Positions 16,958 through 25,942 are shown, counted from the stretch's first letter. The stretch: 64,000 bases of DNA from JAAUTY01 sp964397305 (GCA_964397305.1 CAYNIP010000008.1:73731-137730); one strand, 5' to 3'. Notes: generated by a model not told the origin, from the sequence alone. Numbers and translations: made by a program.

Positions 16958-18517
16958 ATGGCAGGGAATCAGACCAGCGAGGGGGACGAGCTGTGCTTAC
17001 GGAACAGGCGACGCCCAGGCCGGTTTCCCTGGCCATTTCATCCGCTAACGGGGGGCATCCCCCTCGTGATGCTGGTGCTCTTCGCTTGTAGCAGCGCCCG
17101 CCACCTTTTGTTCCACTCCACCGCCTTTGACCTCACCCATTTTGACCAGGCCGTGTACTTGATTGGGCAACCCCAGGCCGCGATCGTCTCCCTGACGGAG
17201 TACCACTTCCTGGGCAGTCATGCCGATTGGATTCTTTACCTAATCGCGCCGCTCTATTGGTTGTACCCCAGTGTCTACTGGCTGTTCGGGCTCCAGGCCG
17301 GGGCCTTGGCGATCGCCGCCCTGCCTCTCTGGGCCCTGGCCCGCCAGGCGGGTCTCGGACGCTCCCTAGCCCTGGCCGTGGTGAGCGCTTACTGGCTCTA
17401 CCCCCTAGTTTTCAATATCAACCTCTTTGATTTTCATCCCTCGGTCTTTGCGGTGCCGCTGCTGTTCACCGCTGTGCTGGCGGCTCGCCTTGGCCGGACG
17501 GGCGCGTTCACCTTGGTGGTGGTGCTGCTGCTCGGCTGTCGGGCGGCCCTGTCGTTGACAGCCCTGGGGCTGGGGCTCTGGCTGTTCCTGGCCGAGGGGC
17601 GGCGACGCTGTGGGGCGATCGCCCTGGGGCTCGGGAGTCTCTGGTTGGTCCTGTCTACCCAGTGGCTCATTCCTCACTTCAGCACCGTCGGCGTTGAAGC
17701 CTTGGGGCGCTATGGGTTCCTCGGCGATTCCCTGCCAGAAATCGCCCTCAACCTCCTGCTCAAGCCCGGCCTGGTGCTGCGCCATCTGTTGACCGGGGCG
17801 AATTTGGAGTATCTGGCCCTGCTGCTGCTGCCCCTGCTTTGGGGCCTGTCCCTGCGTCACCTCACGCCCCTGCTGGCGGCGGGGCCGGACTTGTTGCTCA
17901 ACTTGCTAACGGACTACCCCCTGCAAAAGGATCTGCTCCACCAGTATTCGTTGCCGATCTTGCCCTTTTTGCTGCTGGCGGCGATCGCCAGCCTCGCCCA
18001 CCGCCGTTTCTGGTGGCAACAGCCGCGCTGGATCGTTCTCTGGGCCTTGGTCGGGTTCCTGGCCCTGGCGAAACCGGGCTATTTCTGGACACGGTATTTG
18101 GAGACACTGGATACCTGGTCCGCGACCCGGGCGGCGATCGCCCAAGTGGAAACCCCCGGCCCCCTGCTGACCTCGGCCCAGATCGCCCCCCACCTGAGCC
18201 ACCGGCCGGTGGTGAAGCTGGTCACTGCCGGGGCCGCGGCCCTGGAAACCCTGGAAGATTTTGACTATGTGCTCCTCAATCTGCCCCATCCCGGTTGGAA
18301 TAGTAGCCCGGAGCTAGCGGCGGACGTGCGCGATCGCCTAAAGCGCTTACCCAGCTTCTCCCAGCGCTACGCCCGTGATGGCGTCTTCCTCTTCGGGCGC
18401 GATGCTCCCGCCGGCCTGGGACACGAATACCGTCATCACACCAACTCAGCGGCCCCGTCCCCGGGTGCCAACCCCGAGCGCTCCTGTCACGGCAGGCCGA
18501 AGCCGGCCCAGGGATGA
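16958..18517 (+). CDS. DUF2079-type polytopic membrane protein
   Basis: A 519-residue inner-membrane protein with roughly ten hydrophobic helices. The early FDLTHFDQAVYLIGQPQ segment between helices 1 and 2 is typical of the DUF2079 family, which resembles membrane glycosyltransferases of the GT-C type, with acidic residues in the first periplasmic loop. The acceptor is not known. I chose the ATG giving MAGNQTSEGDE, which follows GGGGGAG; the frame is open further upstream but would overlap the divergent rfbC start. Its pairing with rfbC suggests envelope glycan work, which is inference only. Confidence 0.8.
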   Translation: MAGNQTSEGDELCLRNRRRPGRFPWPFHPLTGGIPLVMLVLFACSSARHLLFHSTAFDLTHFDQAVYLIGQPQAAIVSLTEYHFLGSHADWILYLIAPLYWLYPSVYWLFGLQAGALAIAALPLWALARQAGLGRSLALAVVSAYWLYPLVFNINLFDFHPSVFAVPLLFTAVLAARLGRTGAFTLVVVLLLGCRAALSLTALGLGLWLFLAEGRRRCGAIALGLGSLWLVLSTQWLIPHFSTVGVEALGRYGFLGDSLPEIALNLLLKPGLVLRHLLTGANLEYLALLLLPLLWGLSLRHLTPLLAAGPDLLLNLLTDYPLQKDLLHQYSLPILPFLLLAAIASLAHRRFWWQQPRWIVLWALVGFLALAKPGYFWTRYLETLDTWSATRAAIAQVETPGPLLTSAQIAPHLSHRPVVKLVTAGAAALETLEDFDYVLLNLPHPGWNSSPELAADVRDRLKRLPSFSQRYARDGVFLFGRDAPAGLGHEYRHHTNSAAPSPGANPERSCHGRPKPAQG

Positions 18518-18747
18518 AAATGTGAAATTTTTTGTGAAATTTTTGTCGCCTGGCTGTGATGGGGTTGTCAAATGTCCCCCCTAGAGTAGGAATTGTCAGC
18601 TCAGGATAGGCACTTGCCAACTCAACCTCTTGCTCCAGGCCTGAGTTGATTCCCTAGCCAGGCTGCTTGGTGCTCTTGCTGTCTTGCCACCAAGCAGTCT
18701 TTTCCCTCCCCAAGCTCTCACCATTGCTCTTAGAGGTGATCGTTCCC

Positions 18748-19935
18748 ATGACCCGCACGGCTGCCCCTCTTCGTCCCTACCAGCGCTATCCCCTTCGTTC
18801 CCTCGCCCTGCTGGCCCTCGGGGCCGGCCTCGCCCTCGGAGGCAATGCCCTCTACCAGCGGGGAGTCTCGAGCCCCCGGCCTGCAGCACCCGTCGAGCAG
18901 GCCGGGGCTCCCGCTGACGCGCCAGCGGCGGCTTCGCTGCCGGCTCCTACCAACTTCGTCGCCGCTGTCGTGCAAGCGGCGGGGCCGGCGGTTGTCCGCA
19001 TCGATGCGACTCGGACGACCAACACGAATCTGCCGGACAATCCCATCACTCGCCACTTCTTCGGCGGCCAGGTTCCCCAAGAGCGCGTGCAGCGGGGCTC
19101 GGGTTCTGGTTTCATCATCGCGGCGGAGGGGCAAATTCTCACCAATGCCCATGTGGTTGCGGGGGCTGATCGGGTGATGGTCACGCTCAAGGATGGCCGA
19201 AGCTTTGAGGGGAAAGTGCTGGGCAGCGACCCCGTGACCGATGTGGCGGTGGTTCAGGTCGAGGCGACGGATTTGCCCACGGTGAAGCTGGGAGATTCAG
19301 AGAGCCTGCAAGTGGGGGACTGGGCGATCGCCATTGGCAATCCCCTAGGGCTCGATAGCACCGTCACTACCGGCATCATCAGCGCCACTGGCCGCACCAG
19401 CTCCCAGGTGGGCGTGCCAGACAAGCGGGTGAATTTCATTCAAACTGATGCGGCGATTAACCCTGGCAATTCGGGCGGTCCGCTGCTGAACCAGCAGGGC
19501 GAAGTGATCGGCATCAACACGGCGATCATCGCCAATGCCCAGGGCCTGGGCTTCGCGATCCCGATTCAGGAAGCCCAGCGGATTGCTGACCAGTTGCTGG
19601 CCACGGGTCAGGTGGAGCATCCTTACATGGGCATTCAAATGGCAGACCTGTCGCCAGCCGTGAAGGCCCGCTTCGAGCAGAGTACGGGCCAGGCCCTCAC
19701 GGTCGATCAGGGCCTGCTGGTCGTCCAAGTGATGCCCAACTCGCCCGCGGTCCGGGCCGGCCTGCGGGCGGGCGATATTCTCCAAAGTCTAGCGGGTCAG
19801 CCCGTCGAGACGGCGGCGGCCGTGCAAGCGGCGATCGCCACCAAGGCGGTAGGAGACGAATTGCCCCTCACGGTCCTGCGGGAGGGCAAGGCGGAAACGC
19901 TCACAGTACGGATTGGCGCGCTGCCGACCGAGTAG
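18748..19935 (+). CDS. HtrA/Deg-family serine protease (HhoA/HhoB/HtrA type)
   Basis: A 395-residue trypsin-like protease of the Deg family, acting in periplasm or thylakoid-lumen protein quality control under light and heat stress. A signal-type helix (SLALLALGAGLALGG) is followed by the protease domain with the catalytic triad in TNAHVV (near 132), DVAVVQ (near 164) and GNSGGP (near 241), then a single C-terminal PDZ domain (about 290-390; NSPAVRAGLRAGDI). One PDZ is the norm for cyanobacterial Deg proteins. The ATG follows TAGAGGTGAT. Which of the three cyanobacterial paralogues it is cannot be told by eye. Confidence 0.93.
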   Translation: MTRTAAPLRPYQRYPLRSLALLALGAGLALGGNALYQRGVSSPRPAAPVEQAGAPADAPAAASLPAPTNFVAAVVQAAGPAVVRIDATRTTNTNLPDNPITRHFFGGQVPQERVQRGSGSGFIIAAEGQILTNAHVVAGADRVMVTLKDGRSFEGKVLGSDPVTDVAVVQVEATDLPTVKLGDSESLQVGDWAIAIGNPLGLDSTVTTGIISATGRTSSQVGVPDKRVNFIQTDAAINPGNSGGPLLNQQGEVIGINTAIIANAQGLGFAIPIQEAQRIADQLLATGQVEHPYMGIQMADLSPAVKARFEQSTGQALTVDQGLLVVQVMPNSPAVRAGLRAGDILQSLAGQPVETAAAVQAAIATKAVGDELPLTVLREGKAETLTVRIGALPTE

Positions 19936-19983
19936 GCGCGGCGCGTTCACAAGCTGCTGTAGATTTCTCCTCAGATCGAGACC

Positions 19984-20030
19984 CGAACTTAGAGCCTTCT
20001 GCCTTGCAGGGGGCTCTTTTTTTAGTTCGG
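19984..20030 (+). terminator. Rho-independent terminator after the htrA-type gene
   Basis: AGAGCC and GGCTCT form a stem followed by a run of seven T, and flanking CGAACT / AGTTCG extends the helix outward. It sits about 50 bp after the protease stop codon. Confidence 0.8.
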
Positions 20031-20040
20031 AAGAGCAGTT

Positions 20041-20092
20041 GGGGCGAGGGCCTGATCGGTTAGCACCGAGAGAGGCCGGGCCCTCGTCGCCG
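20041..20092. other. Intergenic hairpin between htrA-type gene and Ap4A phosphorylase
   Basis: GGCGAGGGCC pairs with GGGCCCTCGTCGCC around a roughly 25-base loop. It lacks a T-run on either strand, so it is not a classical terminator. It may help end the minus-strand transcript. Confidence 0.4.
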
Positions 20093-20169
20093 GTAGGAAA
20101 AAGGATTGAGGGGGTTGGGGTGGCCTGGCCCGCAAGAACGGGGAGCCCCCCATCGGCGAGGCTCCCCCA

Positions 20170-21030
20170 TCAACACACTTGCTGGAGCAGGGCCAGGGGC
20201 TGAACCTCGCGCAGGGTCTGGAGCTGCTGGCGATCGCGCACAAAAAAGCTACCGGCAAACCCCAGGGCGTTCACCGCGATCCCGGCGGCGCTGGGCCGAG
20301 TGCGGGGCACGATCAGGAGCCACTCCCGCGTGGCGAGCAGGTTGTAGGGTTGCTCAGGCGTGTGAATCTTCAGGGCCGCCAAGGCCTGCTGATAGGCGGC
20401 GTGGGCGGCGATCGCCCCCGGCGCGGCCCCGAGGTCGGCCTCAAGGCGGAGCAGGGCATGGGCAAAGGGAAAGTCCGGCAGGGTTCCCACCTCAGCAGAA
20501 AACTGGGCCCGGGCGATCGCCGGAGCAATCGGTAGACCCTGCTCACAGCCCGCCAGGGGCAGGGGCACGAGTTGTAAGTGTTTATGCCGCTGGCTCGCCC
20601 CCGCCGGCTCACTGGAATTGTAAAATCCTAAGCTGTCAAACTCTTGCAAGCCTTGCCAGAGGGCCGCGAAGTCATCCCGATTCAACCAGGTAGACTGCTC
20701 CTCAAACGCGCGGGTCACGATCAGGGCGTGGTGCTCAACGACGTTGAACTTATTCAGCAAGCATAGGTGGGTGGGGCTGAAGTCAGCCACAAAGAGGTCG
20801 GCCTCGTAGGGCAGAAAGGGATTGAAGTGGGGATCGCGCTCCTGGCGGCGCTTGGCGGCGGCCTTGTGGGCCACATTATCCAGCACTCGCACCAAAAACC
20901 TCAGGTCGCCCTGCACCAGGGTTTCCGTGGCCGTGGGGATCGGTTGCAAGGCCCCCGTGGCGAGGGCCGTAGTCGTCACGGCTTGTAGGCGCGACCACAG
21001 GGTTCCCGGGATCAAGGAGGAAGAGCCCAT
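20170..21030 (-). CDS. Ap4A phosphorylase-like ATP adenylyltransferase
   Basis: About 286 residues of the Apa1/Apa2 type, which split diadenosine tetraphosphate into ATP and ADP with phosphate. The HIT-like box is SQRHKHLQLVPLPL; earlier NVVEHHALIVTRAFEEQ and a C-terminal YNLLATREWLLIVPRTR with GFAGSFFV fit the two domains of the family. I chose the ATG giving MGSSSLIPGTLWSRL, preceded by GAGAG; an ATG 15 bases upstream (MLREQ) is also possible. The open frame extends much further up, but there it runs antisense through tRNA-Gln, so that part is not coding. Confidence 0.87.
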   Translation of the reverse strand: MGSSSLIPGTLWSRLQAVTTTALATGALQPIPTATETLVQGDLRFLVRVLDNVAHKAAAKRRQERDPHFNPFLPYEADLFVADFSPTHLCLLNKFNVVEHHALIVTRAFEEQSTWLNRDDFAALWQGLQEFDSLGFYNSSEPAGASQRHKHLQLVPLPLAGCEQGLPIAPAIARAQFSAEVGTLPDFPFAHALLRLEADLGAAPGAIAAHAAYQQALAALKIHTPEQPYNLLATREWLLIVPRTRPSAAGIAVNALGFAGSFFVRDRQQLQTLREVQPLALLQQVC

Positions 21031-21068
21031 TTGTTCTCTCAGCATTCGCCCCAAATTTTCCCCCACTA

Positions 21069-21099
21069 TTGACAGAACCACAATAACCTTTGTTACAAT
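21069..21099 (+). promoter_or_regulatory. Promoter of tRNA-Gln
   Basis: TTGACA and TACAAT are separated by 19 bp, with the -10 ending 17 bases before the mature tRNA. The spacing is slightly long for a consensus promoter. It overlaps the region immediately upstream of the divergent adenylyltransferase gene. Confidence 0.55.
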
Positions 21100-21116
21100 C
21101 ACAAATGCTGACACGA

Positions 21117-21188
21117 TGGGGTGTCGCCAAGCGGTAAGGCAGCGGATTTTGGTTCCGCCATTCCTAGGTTCGAATCCTAGCACCCCAG
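21117..21188 (+). tRNA. tRNA-Gln(UUG)
   Basis: A complete 72-base cloverleaf. The acceptor strands TGGGGTG and CACCCCA pair over seven bases with discriminator G. The anticodon loop is TTTTGGT with anticodon TTG, and the T loop is GGTTCGAATCC in a five-pair stem. CCA is not encoded. By codon it serves CAA and CAG glutamine. Confidence 0.96.
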
Positions 21189-21461
21189 TTTGACTATCCT
21201 GCTTGAGCTTCGGGGCGATCGCCGCCCGCCAGCCCACCGTGATCTCCTTCAAGTTTGGGCTAACCTCTCTCCAGCAATGTCCAGAGTGAGCCCTGGTTCC
21301 ACAAGGCTCTAGGTTCCTGGTCAGCCTCTGAGTGTCACGATGGCAGTAAGACACCTGTATTATATTGTGTTACAATCGACAGACCATCCCCCCAACACCC
21401 CGGCGACCCGAGAGCCTGTGTTACGGTGAGGGACTAAAGCCCGCGTCATCCCCCTGCCCCC

Positions 21462-22676
21462 ATGAGCTTCAGTAACTGGGACGCCTTCAACTCCGACGAC
21501 AACCCTAAGCGCCAGCAGAGCCAGGGCCAAGGGCTGCTGGGAGCGGGCTGGCGGCCCCTGGATCGCCAATTTGACGGGGCCTTTTTTCAACACCTCCTTA
21601 CAAACGACACCCTCGCCTTGCTACAAAAGTCCCTGGACGTGGCCAGCGATCTCGCGGACGCCCTCGGCCGGACGCAGTACACTTGGTGGGCCAATCTGCT
21701 CAACCTCTTTTCCGACCGCACCCAGGGCAAGCTGCACGAGTTTTGGGAGTACTTGACTCCCGCGCCGCCCTTTCCAGATCAGCGCTATGGCGAAGTGCTC
21801 TATGTGGAAACGCCGGTGAAGCAGGTGGTCAGCCGCCACAGTATCCCGATTGATTATGTTCTCAATCGATTGCAAGAAACCACCCTGTTCAACGCCCTCG
21901 CCCTCCTCGGCTCCCCCAGCTCGATCTTGCAGTACTACCTCGACCGCTACTTCTACTACCCGGTAGAGCGCTTTACAACCTGGGAACGTTTGGAGGTTGC
22001 TGGCACAGTCTATGTCTACTGGGCGGAGCATGAAGCCTGGCTGGAAATCTACGCCTATGAGCGCGGTCGCCGCTCCTATAGCCTGATCGCCCGCGACATT
22101 GCCCCGCTGTTGAGCAAGGCCACCCACAACCTCGCGGTTATGCTCAGTGGCTACCAGAGCCGGGTCGGCCAAGTTCAGAGCCGCTTTCCCCTCAGCAGCT
22201 TTACTCCCGACGTGCGCGACTTCACCGATGCTGTGCAGGAGGCGGTGCTGCACCAGGATCAGGTCGCGGTGCTGGTCCAGGGAGAGCCGGGCACGGGCAA
22301 AACGGCTTGGACGCAGGCGGTGGCGAAGGAGATCCTGGTTCCCCTAGGCTTTGTGATCTTCATTCTGGATCGTGATGCCGTGGAGAATTTTATCCCGCCG
22401 AGCTATTTGGAGCGCATTTGTCTGGCGATCAATGAAGCGGATAATTTGGCTCAGGATCGCGCGACGGATGCGGCCCAGCGCAATAGCCGCACGGAGCATA
22501 TTCTCAGTCTGCTGGATGGCACGCTCTATCGCAGCGTGATCGATGAGGCCAGCCAGCAATTGCCTCAGAAGTTTGTGGTGCTGCTGACCTGCAACACGAC
22601 GGAACGCCTCGATCCGGCGCTGCTCCGTAAGGGCCGCATTGATCTCCTGTGTGAGTTCGCCCACCGCTATGTTTAG
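21462..22676 (+). CDS. AAA-family ATPase with altered Walker B
   Basis: A 404-residue protein whose C-terminal half (from about residue 250) is an AAA module. Walker A is GEPGTGKTAWT near 275, sensor 1 is LLTCNTTERLDP, and the second region of homology is DPALLRKGRID. The Walker B position reads CLAINEADNL, with Asn where Asp normally precedes Glu. The N-terminal half, about 1-240, is a separate domain (WANLLNLFSDRTQGKLHEF) that I cannot assign. It may be a remodelling ATPase; its partner is unknown. A promoter-like TATATTGTGTTACAAT lies about 85 bp upstream of the ATG. Confidence 0.75.
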   Translation: MSFSNWDAFNSDDNPKRQQSQGQGLLGAGWRPLDRQFDGAFFQHLLTNDTLALLQKSLDVASDLADALGRTQYTWWANLLNLFSDRTQGKLHEFWEYLTPAPPFPDQRYGEVLYVETPVKQVVSRHSIPIDYVLNRLQETTLFNALALLGSPSSILQYYLDRYFYYPVERFTTWERLEVAGTVYVYWAEHEAWLEIYAYERGRRSYSLIARDIAPLLSKATHNLAVMLSGYQSRVGQVQSRFPLSSFTPDVRDFTDAVQEAVLHQDQVAVLVQGEPGTGKTAWTQAVAKEILVPLGFVIFILDRDAVENFIPPSYLERICLAINEADNLAQDRATDAAQRNSRTEHILSLLDGTLYRSVIDEASQQLPQKFVVLLTCNTTERLDPALLRKGRIDLLCEFAHRYV

Positions 22677-22695
22677 GGAGGACTCGGCCTTGTTT

Positions 22696-22745
22696 GCTTC
22701 GGCGCTCCCTCAAGGGGCTAAAGCCCAACTATGGGCAACTACAGG
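22696..22745. repeat. Family C short repeat, copy C2
   Basis: Contains GCTTCGGCGCTCC and GGGGCTAAAGCCCAACTA, the same two blocks as the other family C copies. It lies in the spacer before crtD. Confidence 0.55.
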
Positions 22746-22831
22746 CCTGCGGGCGATCGCGAGCCTTGCGGTGGCGGGGGGTCCTGGAAAACTAGGGGCA
22801 GGGTTCGTTACCTTGAGGGAGTGTACTGTTT

Positions 22832-24406
22832 ATGGTTTTACCAACGGTGATCCCCTCTCGAACCATTGTGGTTATTGGTGGCGGCCTGGGCGGTCTCACC
22901 GCTGCCGCCCTCCTCGCCCGGCGGGGCTGCACCGTGAAACTCTTTGACCAAGCGCTTAAACCCGGAGGTTGTGCCTCGACCTTCCAGCGACGGGGTTTCA
23001 CCTTTGACGTTGGGGCGACCCAAGTGGCGGGCCTAGAGCCTGGGGGCATTCATCAGCGTATTTTCAGCGAACTGGAGCTGGAGCTACCCGCTGCGACCCC
23101 CTGTGATCCGGCCTGTGCGGTCTACTTGCCCGGTGAGTCAGAGCCGATCTCTGTCTGGCGTGATCCCCAGCGCTGGCGGGCCGAGCGTCAGCGCCAATTT
23201 TCCGGCAGTGAACCATTCTGGCAACTGTTGCAGACTCTGTTCCAGGCCAGTTGGCGCTTTCAGAGCCGTGACCCGGTGTTGCCGCCGCGCAATCTTTGGG
23301 ATCTGGGGCAGTTGCTCCAGGCCCTGCGGCCGGATACCCTGACGACTTTCCCGTTTGCTTTTTGGACGGTGGGCGATGCTTTGCGAGTCTGCGGCCTCGG
23401 AGACCAGGCCCGGCTGCGAACCTTTCTCGACTTGCAACTGAAACTTTACTCTCAGGTCGAGGCCGAAGAAACGGCCCTGCTCTATGCAGCCACGGCTCTG
23501 GGTCTTTCCCAAGCCCCGCACGGTCTCTACCACCTGCACGGCAGTATGCAGGTGCTGAGCGATCGCCTAGTCAGAGCCCTCAAGCGCGATGGTGGTCAGG
23601 TGGCCCTGCGCCATACGGTGGAGCAGATCCACTACGCCGGGGGGCGAGTGCGGGGTGTCACTGTGCGCTCCCAAAAGACCGGCCAAGCCTGGCAGGAGTC
23701 GGCCGATGCTATTGTCGCCAATGTCTCTGTTCACAACCTCGTCCAGTTGTTGCCAACGGCCCTCGAAGATTTGCGTCAGGGGTGGCCGAGGCCGGCGGTC
23801 CTGCACCAGCATCCCCTCGCTTGGGCGGGGTGGTCGGCCTATCGGCGGCGGGTTGAGAAGTTGCCCAATCCGTCGGGGGCCTTTGTGGTCTACTTGGGCG
23901 TGACTCAGGCGGCGATTCCTGAGGGCTGCCCGCCCCATTTGCAGTTCCTCTACGATGCGGCGGGGGAGCTGGGGGAAAATAACACGCTGTTTGTATCGGT
24001 GAGCCAACCGGGGGATGGCCGCGCTCCGGCTGGGCGGGCGACGATCATTGCTTCTACGTTTGTCGATACGCGGCCCTGGTGGCAGGGCCAGGCCTATGAG
24101 CAGCGCAAGCAGGACTATACGGAGGGGGCGATCGCCCGTTTGAGCCAGTTCTTCCACCTCACCCCAGACACACTCCTCCACGTCGAAGCCGCGACGCCGC
24201 GTACCTTTGCCCGCTTCACGGGGCGCGAGCAGGGCTTTGTCGGCGGTATTGGGCAACGGGTGAGCACCTTCGGTCCCTTCGGCTTTGCTACCCGCACCCC
24301 GGTTCCCGGCCTCTGGTTGGTGGGAGATTCGGTGCATCCCGGTGAGGGCACGGCGGGGGTCAGCTATGGGGCGCTGACGGCGGTGCGCCAGTTGCTGGCT
24401 GGGTAG
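22832..24406 (+). CDS. crtD: C-3',4' desaturase CrtD
   Basis: A 524-residue FAD-dependent carotenoid desaturase/isomerase-family enzyme; CrtD introduces the 3',4' double bond during myxol glycoside (myxoxanthophyll) synthesis. The N-terminal dinucleotide fold is VVIGGGLGGLTAAALLARRG, followed by KPGGCASTFQRRGF and VGATQVAGLEPGG, which are typical of cyanobacterial CrtD. The C-terminal FAD box reads GLWLVGDSVHPGEGTAGVSYG. The related isomerase CrtH and oxygenase CrtO share the fold, but the conserved CDPACAVYLPGESEPI stretch favours CrtD. No other carotenoid gene is near. Confidence 0.85.
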   Translation: MVLPTVIPSRTIVVIGGGLGGLTAAALLARRGCTVKLFDQALKPGGCASTFQRRGFTFDVGATQVAGLEPGGIHQRIFSELELELPAATPCDPACAVYLPGESEPISVWRDPQRWRAERQRQFSGSEPFWQLLQTLFQASWRFQSRDPVLPPRNLWDLGQLLQALRPDTLTTFPFAFWTVGDALRVCGLGDQARLRTFLDLQLKLYSQVEAEETALLYAATALGLSQAPHGLYHLHGSMQVLSDRLVRALKRDGGQVALRHTVEQIHYAGGRVRGVTVRSQKTGQAWQESADAIVANVSVHNLVQLLPTALEDLRQGWPRPAVLHQHPLAWAGWSAYRRRVEKLPNPSGAFVVYLGVTQAAIPEGCPPHLQFLYDAAGELGENNTLFVSVSQPGDGRAPAGRATIIASTFVDTRPWWQGQAYEQRKQDYTEGAIARLSQFFHLTPDTLLHVEAATPRTFARFTGREQGFVGGIGQRVSTFGPFGFATRTPVPGLWLVGDSVHPGEGTAGVSYGALTAVRQLLAG

Positions 24407-24545
24407 GGGGGATCAGGCTAGTACACCCAAGTCTCAAGCTCCTGGGCCTGACGGGGGCCTTCATCCCCTTCCGTTGTGCCAAGATGTGGCACGGCAACCC
24501 GCTGGGAGTGGTCCCAATCCCGGCGAGCCAGGCTGCTCGGGGCCA

Positions 24546-24789
24546 GGGTGGACGAAAAAAAGCGCGGCTTCCCTGAATTTTGAGCGATGGTTCCAGGAGC
24601 AGAGGGTCGCCCTCTTTAGGGTTACGGGGCCCACTCTGCGAGAAGCCGCTGCGCGTCTACATCCCCCGGCCCCTGCTCCCAAGGCTGGGAGCAGGGGAGT
24701 TAGAAGTCCCTCTCCCAACTTGGGAGAGGGGTTGGGGTGAGGGTTTAGCTAAGGAGTACCAACATCCCGCGTAAAATTTCGTTCATCCC
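24546..24789 (+). mobile_element. Family A MITE-like element, copy A2 (complete, 9 bp target duplication)
   Basis: A 244 bp element starting GGGTGGACGAAAAAAAGCGC and ending CGTTCATCCC. It is flanked by the identical 9 bp TCGGGGCCA (24537-24545 and 24790-24798). Internally it matches A1 block for block, except for a shorter left-central segment. It carries palindromes of GCTCCCAAGGCTGGGAGC and CCTCTCCCAACTTGGGAGAGG type and the conserved TAAGGAGTACCAACATCCCG near its right end. No coding capacity. It lies in the crtD-downstream gap. Confidence 0.86.
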
Positions 24790-24867
24790 TCGGGGCCATC
24801 CCCGTCCCAGCCCAGCCCAAAATGTGCTAAAACTGCTTACCGACCTTTGTGCAGGAGCCGTACTTCC

Positions 24868-25074
24868 ATGGCGGATTCATCGCGGACTGAGGCTGAGCCC
24901 TCACTTCCGGTCTGGATTCACAGCATTTTAGACGCGGGTTATCTCAGCCATCGGGATCACTTTCAGCTGGTGTCCCTGGTTCTCTCGGAACTGAAGACTA
25001 CGGCGGCCGAGCGTCAGATGATTAACGGTGTCTTCGATGAGGTGCAGAGTGGGCGCTTGCCGGTTCGTGACTAA
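24868..25074 (+). CDS. Small conserved-looking cyanobacterial protein, function unknown
   Basis: A 68-residue acidic soluble protein (WIHSILDAGYLSHRDHFQLV, then VLSELKTTAAERQMINGVFD) ending GRLPVRD. I know of no defined function. The predicted all-helical fold and the clean ribosome site (GCAGGAGC, 9 bases before the ATG) support a real gene, as does its codon usage matching its neighbours. The glycosyltransferase follows 31 bp later on the same strand, so they may be co-transcribed. Confidence 0.7.
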   Translation: MADSSRTEAEPSLPVWIHSILDAGYLSHRDHFQLVSLVLSELKTTAAERQMINGVFDEVQSGRLPVRD

Positions 25075-25105
25075 GGTACGGCGATCGCCGAGGGGGTGAG
25101 AGGTT

Positions 25106-25942
25106 ATGGTTTCTGTAAACCGCTGTCAGGCCGGAGCATGGCTTATCGTCCCTCGGGGTCCCTTCGTGCTGGTTCCCCAGCGGCCGACGCGCCGCCTGTC
25201 GCTGGTTCTCCCGACTTATAATGAGCGCCAAGCGTTGCCCCTGCTGCTGGCCCAACTGACAGCTCTGCTCGATCGCCGGCTGCCCAATCACTATGAACTG
25301 ATCGTCGCCGACGATGACAGCCCGGATCGTACCTGGGAGCTAGCCCTGGAGTTGACCCACCAGTATCCTCACCTGCGGGTCCTACACCGCCAAGGAGAGC
25401 GAGGTCTGGCCTCAGCCGTGGTGCGAGGGTGGCAAGCGGCCCAGGGGGAAATTTTGGGGGTGATGGATGCAGATCTTCAGCATCCCCCAGAAACCCTGCT
25501 CGCTTTGCTGGCGGCGATGCAGCCGGGGGTGGACTTGGCGATCGCCAGCCGCCATGCTCCCCAGGGGTGTAGCCAAGGCTGGCCCTGGGGGCGACGCTTG
25601 TTGTCCCAGGGGGCCCGCTGGCTGAGTTGGCTCTTCTTGCCCGAGGCGGCCCAGCGCACCAGTGACCCCCTCAGTGGCTACTTCCTTGTGCGGCGGGCAG
25701 CCCTCGTGGGCTGTCCCCTAGTCCCGGTGGGTTACAAGATCCTGCTTGAAGTCCTCAGTCATGGGCGCATCCAGCAGGTGCGCGAGATTGGCTACACCTT
25801 CGGCCCTCGTCGCGCTGGCCACAGCAAAGTGACCCAGCGCCACTACTGGGAGTACCTTCAGCACTTACGGCGGCTGCGGCGCCAGAGCCTAGCCTGGGCT
25901 AAGCCCAAGGTAAGCCAACCTAGAAGCGATCGCGACCGCTGA
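25106..25942 (+). CDS. Polyprenol-phosphate-mannose synthase-like glycosyltransferase (GT2)
   Basis: A 278-residue family 2 glycosyltransferase of the DPM1 type, which transfers a sugar from a nucleotide donor to polyprenol phosphate. Motifs are LPTYNERQALPLL, the DDDSPDRTWE nucleotide site, MDADLQHPPE with its metal-binding DAD, and SDPLSGYFLVRR followed by GYKILLEVL. There is no C-terminal membrane domain, as in the short soluble form. The lipid-linked sugar product would feed GT-C enzymes in the membrane. The actual sugar is not determined. The 3' end overlaps the oppositely oriented small membrane gene by about 20 bp. Confidence 0.87.
   Translation: MVSVNRCQAGAWLIVPRGPFVLVPQRPTRRLSLVLPTYNERQALPLLLAQLTALLDRRLPNHYELIVADDDSPDRTWELALELTHQYPHLRVLHRQGERGLASAVVRGWQAAQGEILGVMDADLQHPPETLLALLAAMQPGVDLAIASRHAPQGCSQGWPWGRRLLSQGARWLSWLFLPEAAQRTSDPLSGYFLVRRAALVGCPLVPVGYKILLEVLSHGRIQQVREIGYTFGPRRAGHSKVTQRHYWEYLQHLRRLRRQSLAWAKPKVSQPRSDRDR

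Noticed and set aside
20041..20092. Rho-independent terminator for the Ap4A phosphorylase
   Set aside because: A good hairpin but no T-run on the minus strand, so only recorded as a hairpin.
21031..21354. Extended N-terminus of the Ap4A phosphorylase frame
   Set aside because: This part runs antisense through the tRNA-Gln gene and has no family similarity.
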